64,000 nt of DNA from JBAXTE01 sp037130365 (GCA_037130365.1 JBAXTE010000016.1:21601-85600), one strand, 5' to 3'. Positions 9,404-18,390 are shown, counted from the first letter of the stretch. Translations and numbers: made by a program. The notes: generated from the sequence alone by a model not told the origin.

Positions 9404-9622
9404 TTACTTGTATCTAAATGTTATTCTTCCTTTTGACAAATCATAAGGCGACATTTCTAATTGAACTCTATCGCCAGGTAATATCTTAATATAATGCATT
9501 CTCATTTTACCTGAAATATGGGCGATAATAACATGTCCATTTTCTAATTCAACTCGAAACATTGCATTTCCTAAAGACTCAATAACCGTCCCGTCTTGTT
9601 GTATTGTTAATTGTTTAGCCAT
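9404..9622 (-). CDS. infA: translation initiation factor IF-1
   Basis: This 72-aa single OB-fold protein binds the 30S A site during initiation. The family pattern is clear: IESLGNAMFRVELENGHVIIAHISGKMRMHYI and PGDRVQLEMSPYDLSKGRI. It begins only 2 nt downstream of the map stop, so the two are probably translationally coupled. Confidence 0.98.
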   Translation of the reverse strand: MAKQLTIQQDGTVIESLGNAMFRVELENGHVIIAHISGKMRMHYIKILPGDRVQLEMSPYDLSKGRITFRYK

Positions 9623-9624
9623 TT

Positions 9625-10416
9625 TCAGTTATTGTTTATAATTTGTTCAATGTATTCATATGTAGATAATAATTCAGCTTGATTTTCTCGAATTACTATT
9701 TGATGTTCAAAATGTGCTGATGGTTGCCCGTCTGCTGTTCGAACTGTCCATCCATCATTCTCGAATATGATAAATTTCTTTCCAAAATTAATCATCGGTT
9801 CAATACAGATTACCATTCCACTTTTCAACTTATATCCTGATCCCTTTTGACCATAATTTGGAACGTTTGGTTTTTCATGTAATGATTTCCCAATACCATG
9901 ACCAACTAGTTCACGAACCACAGAATAGCCTCTAGATTCCACGTACGATTGGACAGCATAACCAATATCACCCGTATAATTACCCGCTATTGCTACTTTT
10001 ATTCCTTCAAATAAAGAATCTTTTGTAGCTTTAACAAGCTCAACGACTTCTGATCTAACATTTCCAATAAGAAACGTGTACGCATAATCGCCATGATATC
10101 CGTTTTTCTTAACGCCACAATCTACAGATACAATATCGCCATCTTTGATAATATTATTTCCCGGAATTCCGTGAACAACATGATCATTAATAGAAATACA
10201 TAATGAAGAGGGAAATCCATTATATCCCTTAAACGAAGGAACTCCTCCATTATCCCTGATAAATTTTTCTGCAATATCGTCAAGCGATTTTGTAGTTACA
10301 CCAGGTTTAATAAATCGTGCTACTTCTGCTAAAGTTTTTCCAACAAGCAAAGAACTTTCTTTGATTAATCTTATTTCAGATTCTGATTTAATTATATTTG
10401 ATAAAATGTTTTTCAA
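9625..10416 (-). CDS. map: methionine aminopeptidase, type I
   Basis: This 263-aa enzyme removes the initiator methionine from nascent proteins. The metal ligands are visible in order: Asp in DCGVKKNGYHGD (two Asp), His in GHGIGKSLHEKP, Glu in CIEPMINFG and Glu in HFEHQIVI. There is no N-terminal SH3 extension. It lies 4 nt after secY and 2 nt before infA, the arrangement usual in Bacteroidota and Firmicutes spc operons. Confidence 0.97.
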   Translation of the reverse strand: MKNILSNIIKSESEIRLIKESSLLVGKTLAEVARFIKPGVTTKSLDDIAEKFIRDNGGVPSFKGYNGFPSSLCISINDHVVHGIPGNNIIKDGDIVSVDCGVKKNGYHGDYAYTFLIGNVRSEVVELVKATKDSLFEGIKVAIAGNYTGDIGYAVQSYVESRGYSVVRELVGHGIGKSLHEKPNVPNYGQKGSGYKLKSGMVICIEPMINFGKKFIIFENDGWTVRTADGQPSAHFEHQIVIRENQAELLSTYEYIEQIINNN

Positions 10417-10420
10417 TGTA

Positions 10421-11773
10421 CTAAATTCCTACTGAAGATCTTCCTTTAATTCTACCAGATTTTGTCAACCCATCGTAATGGCGCATCAATAAATGACTTT
10501 CAACTTGTTGAAGAGTATCTAAAACAACACCAACTAAAATAAGTAAAGATGTGCCACCAAAAAATTGAGCAAATTGAGTATTAACTCCAAATAGGCGAAC
10601 AATTGCAGGCATAACGGCAACAAAAGCTAAAAACATAGAACCTGGCAACGTAATTCTTGACATAACATTGTCTATAAATTCACCCGTTTTTTTACCCGGT
10701 TTAATTCCTGGTATAAAGCCACCATTTCTCTTTAAATCCTCTGCGATTTGATTTGGATTTATTGAAATTGCAGTATAAAAATAGGTAAAAGCAATAATCA
10801 TTATTGCAAAAGTAATATTGTATGTTAAGCCATTGTAATCAGAAAAAGCGGCTGCAATTCCTGACATACTTTCAGAGTTTGAAAAAGAAAGTAGAGTTAA
10901 TGGCAAAAACATAATTGCTTGAGCAAAGATAATTGGCATAACTCCAGCAGCATTTACCTTTAAAGGTAAATATTGACGAACACCGCCATATTGTTTGTTT
11001 CCTACAATACGTTTTGCATATTGTACAGGAATTTTACGAGTTCCTTGTACCAATAGAATTGTAATCAATACAACTCCTACTAATATCGCTAACTCTAAAA
11101 TAAATACGACTAAGCCACCTCCTTGTTCTTCCATTCTAGAAGCAAATTCTCCAAAAAGGGAGAAAGGCAATCTAGCAATAATTCCAATCATAATGATTAA
11201 TGAAATACCATTACCAATACCTTTATCTGTGATTTTTTCTCCAAGCCACATAACAAACATAGTTCCTGTAACAAGAACAATAACAGCAGTAGCAACAAAT
11301 AAAGGAGCAATTGCGGAATCGGGAAGGAATGGATAAAACGCTTGAGAAGGCATTTGGCTAACAAGATTAGTGATATAAGCAGGAGCTTGAAGACCAGTAA
11401 CCAAGATTGTTAACCAACGAGTGATCTGATTGATTTTTTTTCTTCCACTTTCACCTTCCTTTTGAAGTCGTTGAAAATATGGAACAGCCATTCCAAGTAA
11501 TTGAATTACGATGGATGCAGAAATATATGGCATAATTCCTAAAGCAAATATTGATGCTTGAGAGAAAGCTCCACCAGAAAAAATATCTAACAATCCTAAT
11601 AACCCTTCTTGGGAATTACGTTTAAAATCAGTAAGCATATTTGGATCGATACCAGGTATAACTATATGCGAACCTAATCGATAAATAACAACGATTAGAA
11701 TTGTATATATAATTCTTTTACGTAAGTCTTCAATCTTATATATGTTTTTTAAAGTTTCAATCAGTCGTTTCAT
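10421..11773 (-). CDS. secY: protein translocase channel subunit SecY
   Basis: This 450-aa inner-membrane protein forms the Sec channel. Ten hydrophobic helices can be traced. They start at about residue 20 (IIYTILIVVIYRLGSHIVIPGID, with the plug region after it) and continue through the conserved GIMPYISASIVIQLL and ISININPNQIAEDLK-type segments. It follows rplO by 6 nt and precedes map. secE and secG are not in the window. Confidence 0.97.
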   Translation of the reverse strand: MKRLIETLKNIYKIEDLRKRIIYTILIVVIYRLGSHIVIPGIDPNMLTDFKRNSQEGLLGLLDIFSGGAFSQASIFALGIMPYISASIVIQLLGMAVPYFQRLQKEGESGRKKINQITRWLTILVTGLQAPAYITNLVSQMPSQAFYPFLPDSAIAPLFVATAVIVLVTGTMFVMWLGEKITDKGIGNGISLIIMIGIIARLPFSLFGEFASRMEEQGGGLVVFILELAILVGVVLITILLVQGTRKIPVQYAKRIVGNKQYGGVRQYLPLKVNAAGVMPIIFAQAIMFLPLTLLSFSNSESMSGIAAAFSDYNGLTYNITFAIMIIAFTYFYTAISINPNQIAEDLKRNGGFIPGIKPGKKTGEFIDNVMSRITLPGSMFLAFVAVMPAIVRLFGVNTQFAQFFGGTSLLILVGVVLDTLQQVESHLLMRHYDGLTKSGRIKGRSSVGI

Positions 11774-11779
11774 GTAATA

Positions 11780-12226
11780 TTAGATTTTAGTTGCTGTTCC
11801 ACCAAGCGATTCAATAGCTGTAACTGCTGTTTTTGAAAAAGCATTACCTACAACATCAACTTTAGCTGTTAATAAACCTTTTCCAAGGACTTTAAAAATT
11901 TCGGATTTACTAATCAATCCATGGTTTTGAAACACTTCATGATTAAATTGAACGATATTAAAGTCATCATGTAAGCGTTGAATTGTGCTTAAATTAATAG
12001 CAGTATACTCAATTCTATTGATGTTTTTGAAACCACCTTTAGGTACGCGTCTATAAAGAGGCATTTGGCCTCCTTCAAATCCTCCTTTACTGGAATAGCC
12101 AGATCGAGATTGAGCACCTTTATGACCTCTAGTTGCGGTACCACCACCACCAGATCCTTGACCGCGACCCAATCTTTTATTGTCCTTAGTTGAACCAGTT
12201 GCGGGTTTAAGATTAGATAAATTCAT
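11780..12226 (-). CDS. rplO: 50S ribosomal protein L15
   Basis: The 148-aa form starts at the ATG at 12226 (MNLSNLKPATGS). A longer reading from 12277 would overlap rpmD and adds a non-conserved leader, so it is rejected. The Gly-rich N-terminal half (GRGQGSGGGGTATRGHKGAQ, then GGFEGGQMPLYRRVPK) threads into 23S rRNA. It lies between rpmD and secY. Confidence 0.96.
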   Translation of the reverse strand: MNLSNLKPATGSTKDNKRLGRGQGSGGGGTATRGHKGAQSRSGYSSKGGFEGGQMPLYRRVPKGGFKNINRIEYTAINLSTIQRLHDDFNIVQFNHEVFQNHGLISKSEIFKVLGKGLLTAKVDVVGNAFSKTAVTAIESLGGTATKI

Positions 12227-12254
12227 ATTTTGTATTTTTCTAAGTTCGTTAAAA

Positions 12255-12434
12255 TTATAATTCTTCCACCTTAACAAGGTGTTGTACTTTGTTTATCATT
12301 CCCATTATTTGAGGTGTTCCCACCACTTCTATTGGGCGATTCATACGAGTAATACCAAGCGCAACTAATGTACGTTTTTGACGTTCTGGGCGATCGATAC
12401 CACTTTTTACTTGAGTGATTTTATACTTTTGCAT
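12255..12434 (-). CDS. rpmD: 50S ribosomal protein L30
   Basis: A 59-aa protein starts at the ATG at 12434 (MQKYKITQVKSGIDRP). The reading from 12470 adds 12 residues that L30 proteins lack. The core GTPQIMGMINKVQHLVKVEE is typical. It is a small, bacteria-specific 50S protein lying between rpsE and rplO. A 91-nt spacer separates it from rpsE, the longest inside the spc block. Confidence 0.95.
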   Translation of the reverse strand: MQKYKITQVKSGIDRPERQKRTLVALGITRMNRPIEVVGTPQIMGMINKVQHLVKVEEL

Positions 12435-12525
12435 TACAATTTGTTTTATTTTTTTACAGAAAACGTGCAAATTTAAAAAAAATCTACATATTTACAAAAT
12501 TATCCGCTAGAATAACGACGCAAAG

Positions 12526-13044
12526 TTATCCGTTGAAAACTTTATTTAAGTCTATTCCGCGTAGTTGAGCTATAGTATATGGATCACGCATTTGAGCTAG
12601 AGCATCAAAAGTTGCTTTAACAACACTATGAGGATTAGAAGAACCTTTAGATTTTGCAAGGACATCTTTTACTCCAACACTTTCCATAACAGCACGCATA
12701 GCACCACCTGCAATTACTCCAGTTCCAGGAGCTGCAGGACGAAGTAAAACAAGTGCACCACTATATTTTCCTTCTTGCATATGAGGTACCGTTCCTTTTA
12801 AAACAGGAACTTTTATTAGATTTTTCTTGGCATCATCAATGCCTTTTGCGATAGCAGCGGTAACTTCCTTCGCTTTACCAAGTCCGTATCCAACTACGCC
12901 GTTTTCATTTCCTACAACAACGATTGCTGAGAAGCTAAAAGTACGTCCACCTTTAGTCACTTTTGTAACACGTTGAATACTTACTAAACGATCTTTAAAT
13001 TCGATATCGCTTGATTTTACTTTTTTAACATTTACGTTTGGCAT
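12526..13044 (-). CDS. rpsE: 30S ribosomal protein S5
   Basis: This 172-aa protein helps form the mRNA entry site and affects decoding accuracy. The S5 N-terminal double-stranded RNA-binding-like domain (FKDRLVSIQRVTKVTKGGRTF) and the C-terminal domain (RPAAPGTGVIAGGAMRAVME, then GSSNPHSVVKATFDAL) are intact. It lies 9 nt after rplR. Confidence 0.98.
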   Translation of the reverse strand: MPNVNVKKVKSSDIEFKDRLVSIQRVTKVTKGGRTFSFSAIVVVGNENGVVGYGLGKAKEVTAAIAKGIDDAKKNLIKVPVLKGTVPHMQEGKYSGALVLLRPAAPGTGVIAGGAMRAVMESVGVKDVLAKSKGSSNPHSVVKATFDALAQMRDPYTIAQLRGIDLNKVFNG

Positions 13045-13053
13045 AGCTTATAA

Positions 13054-13416
13054 TTAGAATATTAAACCACCTTCTCTAGCACCTTCTGCTAAAGATTTAA
13101 CTCGACCATGATATAAATAACCGTTTCTATCAAAAACGACATTTGTAATTCCTGCTTCCAAAGCACGTTCAGCTAGATTAATTCCAACTAATTTTGCTTT
13201 TTCACACTTAGTAACTTTTACTTCAGCGATTGCAGGCATTGCAGAAGAAGAAGCAACAAGGGTTAACCCGTTTAAATCATCTACGATTTGAGCATAGATT
13301 TGTTTATTGCTTCTATATACAGATAAACGTAAGCGTTCAGGAGTTCCATTAACCACCTTACGAATTCTGTGTTTGATGCGAATTCTTCTGAATTCTTTTT
13401 TATTTTTAATAGCCAT
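13054..13416 (-). CDS. rplR: 50S ribosomal protein L18
   Basis: This 120-aa protein binds 5S rRNA together with L5. The RRIRIKHRIRKVVNGTPERLRLSVYRSNK start and the FDRNGYLYHGRVKSLAEGAREGGL end are the family hallmarks. It lies between rplF and rpsE. A 71-aa frame that overlaps its start is a shadow. Confidence 0.97.
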   Translation of the reverse strand: MAIKNKKEFRRIRIKHRIRKVVNGTPERLRLSVYRSNKQIYAQIVDDLNGLTLVASSSAMPAIAEVKVTKCEKAKLVGINLAERALEAGITNVVFDRNGYLYHGRVKSLAEGAREGGLIF

Positions 13417-13449
13417 TTTTTAATTTTATTAATTCGATTTCCTAATACA

Positions 13450-14007
13450 TTACTTTTTCTCAGCTGATTTACCTGCTTTTTTACGCAGAACTTCACCTTG
13501 AAAACGGATACCTTTTCCTTTATATGGCTCAGGTCGGCGATAAGAGCGAATTTTTGCAGCCACTTGACCTAAAAGTTGTTTATCGATACTTTTAAGAATA
13601 ATAGTAGGACTTTTACCTTTTTCTGCTGTAGTTTCAACTTTAATTTCGTTTGGAAGTTGAAAAATAATATTGTGCGAATAACCTAAAGATAAATCTAATA
13701 TTTGACCATTAGAAGTTGCTTTATATCCAACACCAACAACTTCTTGGATGATAGTAAAACCTTCGGATACGCCTTTTATCATATTAAACACTAGAGCTCT
13801 GTATAATCCATGCATAGCTCTATGTCGTTGTTGCTCAGTAGCTCTAACTAATGTTAACACATTTCCTTCAACTGATAAAGATATTGCAGGATCCACAGCT
13901 TGTGTAAGTTCTCCAAGAGGACCTTTAACTGTAACTACATTATTACTATTTACAATTATTTCAACGCCTTTAGGCAGTGAGATAGGAAGTTTTCCAATTC
14001 TTGACAT
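13450..14007 (-). CDS. rplF: 50S ribosomal protein L6
   Basis: This 185-aa protein lies near the factor-binding region of the 50S. It has two repeated L6 domains. The start MSRIGKLPISLPKGVEI and the C-terminal signature RSYRRPEPYKGKGIRFQGE are clear. It lies 16 nt after rpsH. Confidence 0.98.
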   Translation of the reverse strand: MSRIGKLPISLPKGVEIIVNSNNVVTVKGPLGELTQAVDPAISLSVEGNVLTLVRATEQQRHRAMHGLYRALVFNMIKGVSEGFTIIQEVVGVGYKATSNGQILDLSLGYSHNIIFQLPNEIKVETTAEKGKSPTIILKSIDKQLLGQVAAKIRSYRRPEPYKGKGIRFQGEVLRKKAGKSAEKK

Positions 14008-14023
14008 TCTTATTTCCTCCTTT

Positions 14024-14422
14024 TTAGCTTATGTAACATATTACTTCACCACCAATATTATTTAGACGTGCTTCTTTATCTGATAACAGACCTTTAGAAG
14101 TAGAGATTACTGCAATCCCCAAACCGTTAAGAACTCTTGGCAAGTTCTCGGAGGATACATAACGTCTAAGACCAGGTTTGCTAACACGTTCAAGTGTTTT
14201 GATAGCACTCTGTTTTGTACCTGGATGATACTTTAAAGCAATTTTAATTACACCAGGGTTTTTGTCATCCTCGAATTTATAATTGAGGATATATCCTTTT
14301 TCAAACAAAATTTTAGTAATTTCTTTTTTAATGTTTGAAGTAGGTACTTCTACCATCTTATGATTTGCCATCACGGCATTACGTATTCTGGTTAAGTAAT
14401 CTGAAATAGGATCAGTATTCAT
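14024..14422 (-). CDS. rpsH: 30S ribosomal protein S8
   Basis: This 132-aa primary 16S rRNA-binding protein is in E. coli also the spc-operon repressor; whether that holds here is not visible. The start DPISDYLTRIRNAVMANHKMVEVP and the C-terminal STSKGLLSDKEARLNNIGGEVICYI signature are intact. It lies between rpsN and rplF. Confidence 0.98.
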   Translation of the reverse strand: MNTDPISDYLTRIRNAVMANHKMVEVPTSNIKKEITKILFEKGYILNYKFEDDKNPGVIKIALKYHPGTKQSAIKTLERVSKPGLRRYVSSENLPRVLNGLGIAVISTSKGLLSDKEARLNNIGGEVICYIS

Positions 14423-14443
14423 TTTTTTTGAATCTTTTGTTTA

Positions 14444-14713
14444 TTACCAACTTGCTTTTCTAACACCAGGTATTAACCCTTGGGAAGCCATTTCACGGAA
14501 GTTAATACGTGAAATACCGAATTGTCTCATATATCCTTTAGGACGTCCTGTTAATTGACAGCGATTATGTTTTCTAATAGGGTTTGAATTGTAAGGTAAC
14601 TTTTGCAACCCAATATTATCGCCAGCCGCTTTCAGGGCAATTCGTTTAGCTTCGAATTTTTCTACCATTTTTGCTCGCTTTACTTCACGAGCTTTAATTG
14701 ATTCCTTTGCCAT
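14444..14713 (-). CDS. rpsN: 30S ribosomal protein S14, zinc-free long form
   Basis: This 89-aa protein ends in the typical TGRPKGYMRQFGISRINFRE and ...GLIPGVRKASW. It lacks the paired CXXC zinc motifs of the short S14 form: a single Cys is present, in KHNRCQLTG. Together with the zinc-free L36 it points to a ribosome with low zinc content. It lies 11 nt after rplE. Confidence 0.97.
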   Translation of the reverse strand: MAKESIKAREVKRAKMVEKFEAKRIALKAAGDNIGLQKLPYNSNPIRKHNRCQLTGRPKGYMRQFGISRINFREMASQGLIPGVRKASW

Positions 14714-14724
14714 TTATGTTTTCT

Positions 14725-15279
14725 TTATTTTTGATTTTTAAAGGGTAAACCGAAATGTTTTAGAAGTGACATACACTCTGCATCTGATTTTGCAGTTGTC
14801 ACAAACGTGATATCCATCCCATTGATTTTAAGAATCTTGTCAATTTCCAATTCAGGAAATATGATTTGTTCTGTAACACCTAAAGTATAATTACCTCTTC
14901 CATCAAATCCCTTATCGTTGATTCCTTTGAAATCACGAATACGAGGAATTGAAACGGAGACTAAACGATCTAGGAATTCGTACATTTTTTCGCCACGAAG
15001 AGTTACTCTAGCTCCAATTGACATTCCTTTACGAAGTTTGAAGTTTGAGATATCTTTTTTGGATTTCGTAGAAATTGCTTTTTGTCCAGCTATTGTTGTC
15101 ATTTCAATAATAGCAGTATCTAAGATTTTTTTATCTGCAATAGCAGATCCTAATCCTTGATTAAGTGCAATTTTAACTAATTTTGGCACTCTCATAACAG
15201 TCTTAAACTGATATTCGGCTGTGAGTGCAGGGATGATTTCTTGATAATATTTATCTTTTAATCTTGGTGAATAAGCCAT
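14725..15279 (-). CDS. rplE: 50S ribosomal protein L5
   Basis: This 184-aa protein anchors 5S rRNA and contacts the P-site tRNA. The signature VKIALNQGLGSAIADKKIL and the core RKGMSIGARVTLRGEKMYEFLDRL are clear. Its start codon overlaps the end of rplX by 1 nt (15279), suggesting coupled translation. Confidence 0.98.
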   Translation of the reverse strand: MAYSPRLKDKYYQEIIPALTAEYQFKTVMRVPKLVKIALNQGLGSAIADKKILDTAIIEMTTIAGQKAISTKSKKDISNFKLRKGMSIGARVTLRGEKMYEFLDRLVSVSIPRIRDFKGINDKGFDGRGNYTLGVTEQIIFPELEIDKILKINGMDITFVTTAKSDAECMSLLKHFGLPFKNQK

Positions 15280-15599
15280 TATTTAATCTCCTCTCCACTT
15301 TTTTTAGAATAACGAACTAATTTTCCTTCGGAGTTATTACGACGGCCTACACGTGATGCCAATCCTTTTGAGTCAACAACCATAAGGTTTGACAGATTGA
15401 TAGGTGCTTCAATTTTAGCAATACCACCTTGAGGCATTTTAGCATTAGGTTTTGTATGCTTAGACATCATGTTAACTCCTTCAACTAAGGCACGAAGCTT
15501 TGAGACTTCTACTTTGAGGACTTTTCCAGTCAATCCTCTTGAGTCACCGGCTAAAACTTTTACCGTATCTCCTTTTTTAATATGCAATTTAGCGCACAT
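15279..15599 (-). CDS. rplX: 50S ribosomal protein L24
   Basis: This 106-aa early assembly protein has a KOW motif at about residues 6-35 (HIKKGDTVKVLAGDSRGLTGKVLKV). The middle segment GVNMMSKHTKPNAKMPQGGI is typical. It overlaps rplE by one base and lies 25 nt after rplN. Confidence 0.97.
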   Translation of the reverse strand: MCAKLHIKKGDTVKVLAGDSRGLTGKVLKVEVSKLRALVEGVNMMSKHTKPNAKMPQGGIAKIEAPINLSNLMVVDSKGLASRVGRRNNSEGKLVRYSKKSGEEIK

Positions 15600-15624
15600 A
15601 ATTTTTTTTTTATTTTCTCACTAA

Positions 15625-15993
15625 TTAAAGCACTTCTGGTGCTAAAGATACTATTTTCATAAATTGTTTCTCACGTAATTCGCGAGCAACGGGTCCAAAG
15701 ATACGTGTTCCACGTAGTTCTTCGGTAGCTGTAAGTAGAACACAGGCATTATCATCGAAGCGAATATAGCTTCCATCTTTTCTGCGAACTTCTTTTTTAG
15801 TTCTAACAATTACTGCTTTAGATACAGTACCTCTTTTTACAGTACCAGAGGGAATAGCATCTTTTATTGTTACAATAATTTTATCGCCAACGCTGGCATA
15901 ACGTTTTTTAGTACCGCCAAGTACTCTAATGCACAAAACTTCTTTTGCACCACTATTGTCGGCAACTCTTAATCTTGATTCTTGTTGTATCAT
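15625..15993 (-). CDS. rplN: 50S ribosomal protein L14
   Basis: This 122-aa protein contacts 16S helix 44 across the subunit interface. The family pattern MIQQESRLRVADNSGAKE, AVIVRTKKEVRRKDGSYIRFDDNA and GTRIFGPVARELR is complete. It begins 2 nt after rpsQ. Confidence 0.98.
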   Translation of the reverse strand: MIQQESRLRVADNSGAKEVLCIRVLGGTKKRYASVGDKIIVTIKDAIPSGTVKRGTVSKAVIVRTKKEVRRKDGSYIRFDDNACVLLTATEELRGTRIFGPVARELREKQFMKIVSLAPEVL

Positions 15994-15995
15994 AA

Positions 15996-16250
15996 TTACT
16001 TAGCTCTTTCAATAATTTCTACTAATCTCCAGCGTTTGCTTTTACTTAAAGGCCTGGTTTCCATAATACGCACGGTGTCGCCAATATTGGAGTCATTGGT
16101 TTCATCATGAGCTGCAAATTTGGTAGTTTTCTTTAAAAACTTACCATACTTAGCATGTTTCAATTTTCTTTCAACTTGAACCACGATAGTTTTTTGCATT
16201 TTATTGCTAACTACGATACCTTCCCTTACTTTTCTTAAATTACGTTCCAT
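15996..16250 (-). CDS. rpsQ: 30S ribosomal protein S17
   Basis: This 84-aa OB-fold protein binds the 5' domain of 16S rRNA. The motif GIVVSNKMQKTIVVQVERK, then GDTVRIMETRPLSKSKRWRL, identifies it. It lies 15 nt after rpmC and 2 nt before rplN. Confidence 0.97.
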   Translation of the reverse strand: MERNLRKVREGIVVSNKMQKTIVVQVERKLKHAKYGKFLKKTTKFAAHDETNDSNIGDTVRIMETRPLSKSKRWRLVEIIERAK

Positions 16251-16265
16251 ATAAGGTTTTCTGTT

Positions 16266-16475
16266 TTATAATGCCTTTGTTTTACTTTGATTATTGCGTT
16301 TGCAAATCTCAGTTTTAAAACGGGCGATTGTTTTACGGTATTCTTTTATTTTATTAGGATTTTCGATCGGAGTAACAGCGTGATTAATTTTTAATTTCAC
16401 TAACTGTTTTTTTTCCGATTCTAGTCTTTCAAGAAGATCATTCATTGAAAGCTCATTAATTTCACTCTGTTTCAT
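16266..16475 (-). CDS. rpmC: 50S ribosomal protein L29
   Basis: This 69-aa helical protein lies at the tunnel exit, where it helps bind SRP and trigger factor. Features: MKQSEINELSMNDLLERLESEK, NPNKIKEYRKTIARFKT. It lies 5 nt after rplP. Confidence 0.95.
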   Translation of the reverse strand: MKQSEINELSMNDLLERLESEKKQLVKLKINHAVTPIENPNKIKEYRKTIARFKTEICKRNNQSKTKAL

Positions 16476-16480
16476 CGCTC

Positions 16481-16909
16481 TTAAATTGTTTCTTCACTAT
16501 AATCTCTTCTTACTACAAAAGAAGTAAGAACGGGCAGTTTTTGAGCAGCTAAACGGAGTGCTTCTTTAGCAACAGCTAATGGAACTCCTTCTGCTTCAAA
16601 TAAAATTCTACCGGGAGAGATACGTGCAACGAATAATTCGGGAGCACCTTTCCCTTTACCCATACGGACTTCTGCGGGTTTTTTAGTTACAGGCTTATCT
16701 GGAAAAACTCTGATCCATATTTGACCTTCTCTTTTCATAAAACGGGTCATTGCCTGACGTGCAGCTTCTATTTGACGTCCTGTCATCCAGCATTCGTCTA
16801 AGGATTTCAATGCAAAAGAACCAAAAGCGATTTCGCTCCCTCTTTTTGCATTTCCTTTCATTTTGCCTTTTTGCTGCTTTCTGTATTTGGTCTTTTTTGG
16901 TTGTAACAT
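16481..16909 (-). CDS. rplP: 50S ribosomal protein L16
   Basis: This 142-aa protein organises the A-tRNA site of the 50S. MLQPKKTKYRKQQKGKMKG, the central RQIEAARQAMTRFMKREGQIWIR and the KGKGAPELFVARISPGRILFE segment are intact. It lies between rpsC and rpmC. Confidence 0.98.
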   Translation of the reverse strand: MLQPKKTKYRKQQKGKMKGNAKRGSEIAFGSFALKSLDECWMTGRQIEAARQAMTRFMKREGQIWIRVFPDKPVTKKPAEVRMGKGKGAPELFVARISPGRILFEAEGVPLAVAKEALRLAAQKLPVLTSFVVRRDYSEETI

Positions 16910-16945
16910 CGATGTTAATTTAATCGTTGATGTAATCTCTGTTTG

Positions 16946-17677
16946 TTACTTTCTTCTTCGTTGTTGTGGTCTTCTGCTATTAGCATTTCCATTGTTGAAA
17001 GAAGAAGATCTACTTTCTTTTTCGTCTAGATTAACGCTGAAAAGATCTTTCTTTCCATAAACTAGTCCTTTGCAAATCCATACTTTAACACCAATTCGGC
17101 CATAAGTAGTATGTGCTTCAGCAAGAGAATAGTCAATTTCTGCGCGAAGAGTATGTAGCGGTGTTCTGCCTTCTTTGAAATGCTCACTACGAGCCATTTC
17201 AGCACCACCAACACGACCTGAAACTGAAATCTTAATTCCTTCAGCACCAGTACGCATTGTTGAGGCAATAGCAGTTTTAGCAGCTTTACGATAAGAGACA
17301 CGACCTTCAATTTGTTTAGCAATATTTTGAGCAACTAACACCGCATCTAATTCTGGGCGTTTAATTTCAGAAATATTAATTTGAATCTCTTTATTCGTAA
17401 CTTTTTTTAATTCTTCTTTTAATTTATCTACTTCTTGACCACCTTTACCTATTATTAAACCCGGACGAGCTGTATTAATAGTAATTGTGACGATTTTCAA
17501 GGTTCTTTCGATATAAATTTTAGAAATACCTGCTTTTTGAAGACGAGCATTAAGGTATTGTCTAATTTTAAAATCTTCAATCAGTTTAGCGTCAAAACTT
17601 TTTCCGCCGAACCAATTTGAATCCCATCCTCTAACGATACCAAGTCTTAGACTTATTGGATTAACTTTTTGTCCCAT
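16946..17677 (-). CDS. rpsC: 30S ribosomal protein S3
   Basis: This 243-aa protein shapes the mRNA entry tunnel. It has the KH type II domain (RPGLIIGKGGQEVDKLKEEL, about residues 66-85) and the S3 C-terminal domain (GRVGGAEMARSEHFKEGRTPLHTLRAEIDY). A short Ser/Asn/Arg-rich tail follows. It lies 5 nt after rplV. Confidence 0.98.
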   Translation of the reverse strand: MGQKVNPISLRLGIVRGWDSNWFGGKSFDAKLIEDFKIRQYLNARLQKAGISKIYIERTLKIVTITINTARPGLIIGKGGQEVDKLKEELKKVTNKEIQINISEIKRPELDAVLVAQNIAKQIEGRVSYRKAAKTAIASTMRTGAEGIKISVSGRVGGAEMARSEHFKEGRTPLHTLRAEIDYSLAEAHTTYGRIGVKVWICKGLVYGKKDLFSVNLDEKESRSSSFNNGNANSRRPQQRRRK

Positions 17678-17682
17678 TTACT

Positions 17683-18078
17683 TTAATTTTTACTGTCAAT
17701 GATTAATGTAACGTGGTTTGAGCGCTTTCTAACTCTGTATGCGCGACCTTGAGGCGCGGTATGAATTCTTTTAAGCATTTTTCCACCATCTACGAATATT
17801 TCTTTGATATACAAATTTGCATCTTCTAATCTTGCACCTTCGTTCTTCTGCTGCCAATTTGCAACGGCAGAAAGAAGTAGCTTGCGCAATTTTTCTGATG
17901 ATTCTTTGCTGCTATATTTCAAGACATTCAAAGCTGGCTCAACCCTCATACCTCTTATTAGATCAGCCATCAATCTAGTTTTTCTGGGTGAAGTTGGATT
18001 GTTTACCAAACGAGCCATGTAGGTATTCTTCTTGGTTTCTTTATTTATTTCGGCTCTTAAGCGTTTACGTGCTCCCAT
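17683..18078 (-). CDS. rplV: 50S ribosomal protein L22
   Basis: This 131-aa protein has an extended hairpin that lines the exit tunnel. MGARKRLRAEINKETKKN is the usual Bacteroidota N-terminal extension, so the start at 18078 is accepted. The core PTSPRKTRLMADLIRGMRV and the end GRAYRVRKRSNHVTLIID are typical. It lies between rpsS and rpsC. Confidence 0.97.
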   Translation of the reverse strand: MGARKRLRAEINKETKKNTYMARLVNNPTSPRKTRLMADLIRGMRVEPALNVLKYSSKESSEKLRKLLLSAVANWQQKNEGARLEDANLYIKEIFVDGGKMLKRIHTAPQGRAYRVRKRSNHVTLIIDSKN

Positions 18079-18093
18079 TTTTTTACTATTTTC

Positions 18094-18372
18094 TTATTTT
18101 TTGCCTTTATCTTTATTACCTGCATGTCCCCTAAAGTTACGTGTTGGAGCAAACTCGCCTAGCTTATGTCCTACCATATTTTCAGTAACATACACGGGGA
18201 TAAACTTATTGCCATTATGAACAGCAATAGTTGAAGCAACGAAATCGGGTGTGATCATAGATGCACGTGACCATGTTTTAATAGTTCCTTTTTTTCCCGA
18301 TTCTTGTGCTTCTAAAACTCGTTTTTCGAGTTTATAATGAACATAAGGTCCTTTTTTTAACGAACGGCTCAT
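18094..18372 (-). CDS. rpsS: 30S ribosomal protein S19
   Basis: This 92-aa head protein works with S13. MSRSLKKGPYVHYKLEKRVL, the core TIAVHNGNKFIPVYVTENMVGHKLGEF and RNFRGHAG are diagnostic. It lies between rplB and rplV. Confidence 0.98.
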   Translation of the reverse strand: MSRSLKKGPYVHYKLEKRVLEAQESGKKGTIKTWSRASMITPDFVASTIAVHNGNKFIPVYVTENMVGHKLGEFAPTRNFRGHAGNKDKGKK

Positions 18373-18390
18373 AAATTGTTTCCTTTATCG

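Noticed and set aside
12227..12277. Longer L15 start
   Set aside because: It overlaps rpmD and adds residues not seen in L15. The ATG at 12226 fits the family.
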